Shown here piece after piece: positions 28,001 through 37,700 of a stretch of 64,000 nucleotides of DNA (positions are counted from its first letter, which is position 1; each line of letters begins with the position of its first letter). A program made the translations under genes and the position numbers. Below the pieces are notes generated by a model, which saw only the letters and a list, made by a program, of their open reading frames with translations, had not been told where the DNA came from and did not search any database. Source of the DNA: Alentia gelatinosa (taxonomy: Eukaryota; Annelida; Polychaeta; Phyllodocida; Polynoidae); the NCBI GenBank assembly GCA_950022655.1, contig OX465584.1:55665789-55729788 (forward strand). Reading direction: 5' to 3'.

Positions 28001-31000
28001 AAGATAAGTTCTTCTCTAATTCTTAAAAAAGAAAAAAATCTTTAAGAAGGGGAGCCAATCAGAAACAAGATCACCATGCATACATTGAATGGTTTATAGG
28101 TTATTCTATCTCACAGACCAATTGGGAACACCCTGCCTAAGGAAACACAAGACAAATCGTTATACATTTTCCAAAAGTATGTGAAGATGAAAATTAGTAA
28201 TTCATATGAAGACGGTCACTAACATATTACTTATTTCCTATTGGTAGGAGTATAGTTAGGAACCCTATTATACAGCAGCTTTGTACTTCTGCCGTCTCAA
28301 TCATCATTACCTCATCCACCAAAATACTAAAGAAGAAACAAACCAACAAGTTTTGGTCAAAGTCGTCGTTCTCCATGAGTTTGATGCAGAGTGATATGAA
28401 CAAGGCGACAGCCGAGTGAATATCACATAGCATTCAAACGAGTTGGAGAAGGACTTCTTTGACCAAAACGAGTTCCTTTCTGTATTTATCTCACCCCTGT
28501 ATACAATAAAAGAATAGACGACACACAGGATATAGACTATGGAGAATGGACTTCAATACTTGTAGGAGCATGGAGAACGAGTTCCCAATGCTAAGCCTAT
28601 GGACATTTATTCCAGGGGTGAGATTAATATTGTATATTTCGCTATTAGACGAGATTTGTTTCCATTGTGTAAACCTATCAGTTTTCAGAATGACCAGAAT
28701 ACCTGCTATGGCAGAGGCCATTAATTGTACTACCTTCTTGTGCAATTGATAAGAAAATATTGTAATGGAAACAATAAAGAAATTAATAGAAACTATTTGC
28801 TTAAAAATCAGAGGAAGGAGAATTCATACTCTGTCTAAAGCGGCCCTGTGCAGGCAGCACGCTCCTCAGTTGAAGCTCAACCGTGGGACAGAGGTAAGAC
28901 GCAGTGTTACTGATGGTGTGCACACTGCTGAGCTTGTCGCGTATGTTGGGCGTGGAGAGCAGTTCATCAATGATTGGCGGTATCAACATCAACACATCTG
29001 GCTGTCCAAAAAAGAGGTCATACTTGAATTGATAGTTTGCTGTGTAATTTTTCGTTAGGAATTGTGAATATTGATTCAAACAAACTAAAGGGCTCGATGG
29101 AAGAGAAATAAACAGAAGATATCATTCATCTCATGACTTCAATTTGGAAGACCGCTCATGAGAGTGAATACTGGGCTCTGTTTTTCAGTCACGATATCAT
29201 AGGTCTACGATACCGTATGATCCTCCAGCGAATCCACAACATTTTGGAACACACAAGATGGCCGGTGTTCTATAGACATGATTGTAGTGCGCCACGGACG
29301 ATCGCCGCTAAAAGTGTTGGTGCTACGACAAGTGTAGAATTTGTCTTAGGTTCTAACAAAGACCCAGAGGACCATTTCAGTTATATCTGCGGATCGGGTA
29401 GTCCGATCTTCTTCATATTTGGTATGCTTATAGATCATATGTGTCCCTAGTTTCATTGCTGAATTCGTATGGGAAGTTCCGTTACATGTTTGGTTCTGAC
29501 ACAGACTGTAACTCGCTGACAGACAGTGCACTGCACCTCTCCGGTTCCAAATTGATCAAGTGTTGCTGTGTGACGGGGACAATGTCAAGGTCACTGCATA
29601 AATAAGTGGAGGCGTGAGGGGAAAGTACACTGGCCACCAGAGCAGACATTTGCTATGACGAAATTCAAACGCCGATATCGGCGGATCGGTGGGGCCGATC
29701 TTCTTCATATTTGGTACGATTACCCCTGGTACAAGTTTAGCCATAGAAATAACATAGAACAGATTATATGCAACAATCACCCATGTAAAGTGACAATACT
29801 ATGACATGATAATGGGAAAGTTATGTTAGATGATGTCATAAGCGGCTGGCCAATCAGCAGCTAGGATTTGAGAAAGTAGACATGACATCAACATGGAGAC
29901 ATGTTCCTAACCTAATTTGCGTAAGTGATTTTAATTATTCAGATATTGTGATGCTATTCTAATGTCCGTGAAAGGGGGCATACTATTGCGTTTGTTACTG
30001 CATTTACTGTTTGTTACTACATATTACGATCTAAAGACATATTTGTGAATGCATATACAAGGCAAATGTATCTGCTAAAACAAAGCAATAGGTAAACTGT
30101 ACATCCCATGGCATGGTCCAAATGATACAGGGGAATGTTATTATAGTGTGAATTTGATCCAACGTACCTTGTATTTCTGGATAGCCTCAATGAAATATGG
30201 AGTGTTACGGACGGGTAAGATAATAAACGTGGTGCCGTGGACTATCGCGGCGTTAACATACGCAGTCAGCACAAAAGGATGGCTCATGGAGAGGTTGAGT
30301 AGGAGAACGTCATCCTCATACAGCAGGGCAAGGTCAGGGTGCCTGCAGGATATCAGAAAGGACATATTCCAACATTCATCTCACCCCTGCTATTTCTACC
30401 CTATACTCTTAACATTGGGAACTCGTATCCAACGCCCGTAAGTACATCAGTAAAGCGCCAGATCCACTAAGGCGACCAAGCGAATGCGTCTGTGACCCAT
30501 GCAACTGTGCGAATCCCATGCGATAATATTCAATATATTAAATATTGTCGCAAGGCGATCGCATGTCCAAGCGAACGTCTGCGAAAGTCTGCGAACGTCT
30601 GCAAACCCAAATTCGCATGGAAAATCGCCTTAGTGGATCTGGCACTTAAGAACATATTCATCTCACCCCTTGTATTTTTCCCCAAACTCTTAATATTGCG
30701 AACTCGTATCTAACGCCTGTTGGATATTTAGAAAAAAAAGATACGCATTTGTTACCCATCTATGGGATTAATAACAAGGCCACGGCTCAAATGGTTGGGT
30801 GGTATATGTATTAAGAATTCACAGGGTGCCTCTAAAGAGGTCCTCGCTCCAGATAGTGGTTAAGGCCCAACTGTTTGGACTGCCACTCCCAGCGTTTGAA
30901 CCGTCCCCTATCTTCGTTTGGACTGACCCCCCAATAGGGTATGTAAGGAGGCAGATTTGCACTTACAGCTCACTTTGAACCCAGACACTGAGACGTCAAC

Positions 31001-31743
31001 ATCTCCAGGCTGCTCAGCATTACCACCACTACAATGTCAGGCTTGAAGACCAAAGTACACTAGGCTACAGAGGCCTTTACTTAGGATTGGGCTTCTCCAT
31101 GAGCTGCTATCATCCCAGCGCTGGCGGAACAGAGATTGAGTGACTGCTACCACCATATGCTACTGCTTTGGATCATCTATATCCACAAGTCAAGGAGACA
31201 ATGGACAATACCAGAAAGTGACAGACTGTGAGTACTGCTATACCAAAGAGGACTTGTATTATCATATGAACACTACAGAAGTGAATGCGATTTTGTATGT
31301 TGATGAGAATTGTTATGTAACTGTACACTTTGTTATAATATATGTTATTGATGCATATCTGTGTATGGTCATCTGTCTTCTTCATTGAGTATAGAAGATA
31401 TTCTGAATTCTCTTTTCTTGTCACTGGGTTAGCTAGTCTATAAGATTAGGCCTTAGCTACTGTATGTGACAATCGTAATTATTTTATGACAGTGACCTCT
31501 GATGATAAACGAGATGATTATGACTGGTTATAAACAATTAATGTATCTAGGTCCTGGTAGCGAAATCTAGTACAAGACAGTGCAAATATATTCTATGATA
31601 AGCTAAACTCAACCAATCCTGCAGCCTAGCAGTTGTGTCATGCACAAGTCCTGAGCTTAACTTTGAATAAACCTGCTAGGATCTTGTATTTGACTGATAT
31701 CATATAATGTGACGTATGCATTAGGAACTATCTCCATGGTACC

Positions 31744-31775
<32 letters not shown>

Positions 31776-34700
31776 CTAAATTTAACAAACCAACAGTTCT
31801 GCCCAGGGCAGATCTTCCACTGAAGTACATACATCACTTTGTACACCAAGCAAACATACAATATGCAGAAATGAGATGGGTTGGCAAAAGGAAGTCGGAA
31901 AACAGGAAGTCAGTCAGCATACTCCAGATCTATCTCCAATCATATTCTGAGAATATGTTTTCACTATACGTTTAAATTCCTCGGGACAGTGTTCTAACCC
32001 AGAATTAATAAGATAGATATGCGTGTATTCTAAATATATCCTAAAAAAATATGAAACAATATAAATTATTTCCCCTCAAAATTGCTTTTAAAAAAAGCCC
32101 AAAGGATATCTAGAGACATCTTCAAGACTCCCCAGGGGAATGCCTGGAGGCATCTTCATGATCCACCAGAGGAATGCCTCCAGGCATTCTCAGAACTAAA
32201 AGGGATTGAAAGTGAATCAATTGGTAAAAACACAAGTACTGACATGAGTTGGCACATCTGGGCGACCCAGTTGTAGTGGCAGGTCCTGACTGGCTTCTCC
32301 AGGCCTGTGGTGCCGCTGCTGAAGTTGAGTGTGGCCAAGTCCTGACGCACGTTGAAGAAGACCACCGGGTACTCAGAGGCATCGTCCCTCAGGAGTTCCT
32401 CATACGACACGCACCCCTCAGAGTGGCCTATGACGAACACCTTCTGTTGGTGAAACGCAGATTAACCCTTTAAGGTCGGATGATGTCTTAAAGGATCACC
32501 CGGCTGGGGGCGGATGATGCCTTAAGGCATCACCCAGCCGGGGCCGGATGATGCCTTAAGGCATCATTTGCTGGATATTTATGAAATTGCTTTTGAAAAG
32601 GAAATGTTTTAACAATAAACTTGAAATTTGCACAGAATGTAGGTATAACTTCAAATTTTAGAATTCTAAATAATGGAAATACAAATATCAAGGATAACAA
32701 ATTTTATCACATGAGAAACCTTCAAATTTTGAGTTCAGAGGACAATGCCCCCGTCCCCTAGAACAGTACATGGTCTCTAATGGCCGTCCCCAAGTGTGGA
32801 GTTCGGCCATGGGTGGCCGTCCTTAAAGGGTTAATGGGGGGCGTCCACCAGCCATGACAGAGCTACGACAATCGCATCCCGACAAGGCCCACAAATAGCC
32901 TAAGATTGGAGGCCTTGTCATGGTTGGTGGACCCCAGTTCCCGACAAGAGTCTATGACAAGGCCATGACAAGGCCACGATTGGAAGCTTCTCGGGAGCCT
33001 TCTGACAAGGCTACGACAACATCGAACATGTTCAATTTTTCCCAGGACTGGATCCTTGTCATGGAGTGTCATGGTATGTCGAGAGCGTGTCGCAGAGGTC
33101 TACAATAGTAAATTTTGGTGGAGTGTGCACTTCCCGACACCCTCCGACAATGCTGTCTTAAAGCCCTCCTTCTTACGACAAGGCTGCGACAAGCGCCGAT
33201 TGGAACTTTTTTGTTGCTGCTTGTTGTAGCCTTGTCGTGGTGGGTGGATGCCCCCCTTTAAGCCCGGCGTCCACCTACTACGATATGGCTCCGATATGGT
33301 CTACGATGCACCTCCCGATATAAAATCTAAATCGCGTTGGAAGGTCACCTAATATCGGGGCAATTAATCACGTCTCTGCGATTAGGCACCAATGAAAAAT
33401 GGGGGTCTACCCCTGACGATGCATGATGAATTGGCATGTCCAGACATACGTCTACGATTTTGCACCTTCTCGATATGTCTAGAATATTTGCTTTTTGTAT
33501 AGGTGCCATATCGGTAGGTCTAAATTTCTATCGTAGTAGGTGGACGCCAGGCCTTACTTTAAAAAGGGTTATCGAAAATATGAAAATTGAATTTTATGCA
33601 ATGCCAACTTTACATTGCAAATCAAACCTATATATCTATTTTTCTTTGCAGCCTATATTTATGTAGTAGTTGCCGGATTAATCTATTCTAACCACGGATC
33701 CAGCAATTATATGTGCTACCCTTTAAATGTGGTAACCTAAAGGTTGCTTTATTTTTTATGTAATGCCAGGTGATCCGGTAACCCCTATTCTCAAAACACT
33801 AGATATAAAATCTTTCATTTCTATCAATGTTACCTATAAATACGACACTTTCCAAAACATTTTCAACCATGTGACCCTAAGATTATCATGACTATAGCAC
33901 ACCTCAGACCACCCTTAGTGTCTTAGACCTAAGATCTTTGGCAGATCACCCAAGATATCACGTCTATAGGAAACTGACGCCTGTAAGATGTTATTCAAAA
34001 TGGTTGTCGTGACTGAATAACAGGGCCCTGGCTTTTTATACGAGCCGGGTTACGTAATAAGGGCAAACCTGTGGCACTTCTGTGCACAGGCCAACCTAAA
34101 TCGCAAATACCATTCACACATTTTGCAAGGTACAGTTTGTTTGCTTTTCGGTTTTCCCCTTGTTTGTTTGTATATGATAACCTTCTACTTCTATCCTTTT
34201 ATGTCAATATTGTCGATAAAAATCCAATATTCTTGACTAAATTTATAATATCAATAGTAGTTGTTGTACAATGATTTCTACGTAGGTCACTATAAGGCAT
34301 TTCTTTAGTACATTGATAAAGAGAACTAACCTTAATTGAGAAGTCGACTGGTATGGCCTCCTTGATTTGGGGTATCAGTTCAGGTGTTGTGACAATGTGG
34401 CATACATCTCCCATTGTGATTCGTGCACGGACCTCATCTAAAAAGCCGAGATTTCAGTTAACAATTCTTCCTCCTACCTTTAACTTAAAAGTGAACTTTT
34501 CTGTTCTTCAGTGTCAACGAATATAGGATTATTTTGTCATTTCTGAATATACAAGCACTCTTTTATGGAAAATAAATTAACAAATTGAAAAAGGCATTAG
34601 TCCTTTACAGTGATACTCATATCAATAGAATAATAAAATAGATTTAAATTTCCTTAACTGGATTTGCAAAGTAATTTGAATTATTCTGATATTGCAATGC

Positions 34701-37700
34701 TATTCTATTTTCAGTGAAAGGGGTGAGAAAAATCCAGAACCGCACTCGAATTGTAAAATAATCAACACTCCACTCGCTTGGATGCACCGTAATTGTTGCT
34801 CGGCTTCGCATCGCGGACGATTGTGGAGCATCTAAACTCGTGGAGTATTGTCTATGCAGTTCTTAGAAGGAAACTCACGAGATAAATATAACTTGGTCTG
34901 TACTCCACTGAGTTTGACTGCAGAGTAATAATTCACTCAGTTTCGCTTCGTGAATTACTCTGCAGTCAAACGAATAGGAGTAAAGACCAAGTTATTTTCA
35001 TCGTGTGAGTTTCCGATTTTACCCTACCCCTAATAAAAAACGCCATAGGCTTAACATTCGATTTGTTTATGTCACGGGTAGTGACATAAAGTGTTGTTTA
35101 TGCCACTTCTTTCTGACACTGAAAAAATATGGAAACGGGGTAGGATAAAATCTAGACGCCACTCGTTTGAGATTGAGTTTATTTCTGCTACTCATTTTGT
35201 TGGCTTCGTGAATTACTCTGCAGTCAAACGAATAGGAATACAGACCAAGTTATTTTCATCGTGTGAGTTTCCGATTTTATCTCACCCCGTATTACATTAT
35301 TAATTAATAAAGTAAATCATCCAATTAGCCATTGAGTATTGGGTACACTGCCTTCACGGCCGTGGAGTATGAGTTCCTAACGTTAAGCCTATGGAGACAA
35401 ATACCGGGGTGAGATGATATTTAAGAGACTCCGACCAATGACGGACAAGCTAGCAAGTAACGCTGACGGCCCAACCAATCAGAAACGAGCTTACAGGACT
35501 GAATGGGAGGAGCTATAAAATAGCACCCCCATCCCCGATCCCCTCTAGAGTGGTCGTGTCGGTGCTCTCTCTTTGGACAAAATTCCAGCCACGTTCACTG
35601 AATTGATGTAGACAATAATCGATGGTTTTGTGGACAGGCGGCCGTAAACCACGAGTGGTTGACGCGTAGTAATACACGAGTGCTAGCGTTGGTATTATGA
35701 CGTCAACCGCGAGTGGCTTACAGAGCTGCCTGTCCACAAAATCATCGTTTGTTGTATTTATTATCCATCTTTTCGAATAAATTAAACCCAGTAATTGCCA
35801 TATTAAAAGGTAAAACAATAGGGACTATTTCTTTGCTCTATAGCAAAAGGGACTATTTTTCCTGTATACCATGGTTTTGAGGCTGTATACCACAGGTTTG
35901 AATCGGTATACCACAGTTATGGTATCTGACATGTTGTATACAATCGGTCATGCTTTACTGAGTCCCCATACATTTTCAATGGGGTCTATGTATACGATGG
36001 ATAATAAATATTATCGTAAAACCGGATGAGTTTTAATCTGGGCTCCCGTATGCGATGACCGGACTTTGGCGGAGTGATATCCGGAGCCTAAAACTCCACA
36101 AGTCGCATGCGGGAGCCCAGATTTAAACGAATAAGGTTTTTGATTTTATCCTATCCCCTATGAATGATATTTTTATGTGAGGATGATAATAACAAAAAAC
36201 ACGATCAAAACTGTCTGAAGTCCTCCATATAGCTCTCCTTGCTGCTCTGAAGGCGATTGGAACTACTTTCAGCTGCTGATCTCTGATTGGTCCATTTTTT
36301 GTAAGCTCCTAGGAGCGATTTTTTTATCCGTATGCGAAATACGGGCGTATACGGAAAGTAAATGTTAAGCCTATGGGGTATTATATTAGGGGTAGGATAA
36401 AAATACTTACCTGGTGGGGTGGACATGCGGCATGCCGTGACGACACCCCCCAGTGAGAGGACGGCGTGGAAGATGACCGGGTACTCCATACAGTTAGGCA
36501 GCAAGATGAGCACCACGTCACCCTTACACACGCCATGCTTGTAGAGCCCGCAGCGTACGTGACGTACAGACGTCACCAGCTCGGCGTACGTCATCTGCCG
36601 CTCACCCACAGGATCAATCTGGTACAAATATGTATGAAGTTTTTATTTTTTTATATTTTTTTATATTCATTTATTTTACCTGGAAAAGTTTAGGCTCTTT
36701 GGACTGTCTTACAACAATCCAGTACAATGTTCCTCTTTTTTTGGTTTAGCATTATAGTACTGTATAATTCTAGTAAATCATGATCCAAACTGTTAAATTT
36801 AATATGGGCTTATTGCCCTTTACTAATATGGTTAGTAAATGGTCATATACAGTAGAACCCCGCCTAACGGACTCGTAACGGAAATTTTCCCCTCTATTAG
36901 ATGTTTAATTTAACCCCGTGTAAGCGGACACCTCGCGTTAGCGGACACCCCGCGTAAGCGGTCAGTTATTTAGGTACGAAAAGGCCTAAAGAACCCGTGT
37001 AAGCGGATACTTCAGACGGACACCCTACCAAAAATGGATTAATCTTTGTTTTTTATCAGTGAGTCTGAGTATATTCATAAAAAATGCATTCATAATTTAA
37101 AGTTGAATGACTTCAGATCCAATGAAAATCTATTTTAGATTCACCATCCCCTCTGTCCCCCCTACTTATCGGTATATAATATTCAATATTGGCCAGGAGA
37201 AAACTTGAAAACCCAGCAGAAGTGGTCACCCCGCGTAAGTGGACATTTGTCCCGGAGCGAAGGGTGTCCGCTTATGCGGGGTTTTACTGTATGTGTGTGT
37301 TTGTGAGTTTATCATGAAACCAAAAAATACAAGACTAGGAGCAAAAAGTATGTTCATCATTGATGAATGAGCGTGCAATTATGAATGAATAATAATCAAA
37401 AGGTTTGGGGTACATTTATTCAATGGATAGTTTTCTGTAATCAACTTGCACCCAGTCAACTTGTCATTTCTCTAACTGCCTGAGTCTAGGATCAAAACAT
37501 ATCAAGCAACAGTGGGTCAATGAGGTATTTCAGTCTTGAGTGATTGGTCATGGTCAGCTGGGCACACCTCTGAGACCCTGAGACACTGGCTCCCTGCTCT
37601 GTTCTCACTATCACATTGAACAGCATGCAGATAGTAAAGGGATAGTTTTGCGGAAGCACACTGAAAGTTCAATGTGATCACTCTAACCCTGGCTCTAACC

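Noticed and set aside
29133..29450. 105-codon plus-strand frame in intron 5
   Set aside because: No family resemblance; its end overlaps a short dispersed repeat (GGATCGG...CCGATCTTCTTCATATTTGG type).
31140..31388. 82-codon Tyr-rich plus-strand frame
   Set aside because: Composition typical of AT-rich intron, with no motif.
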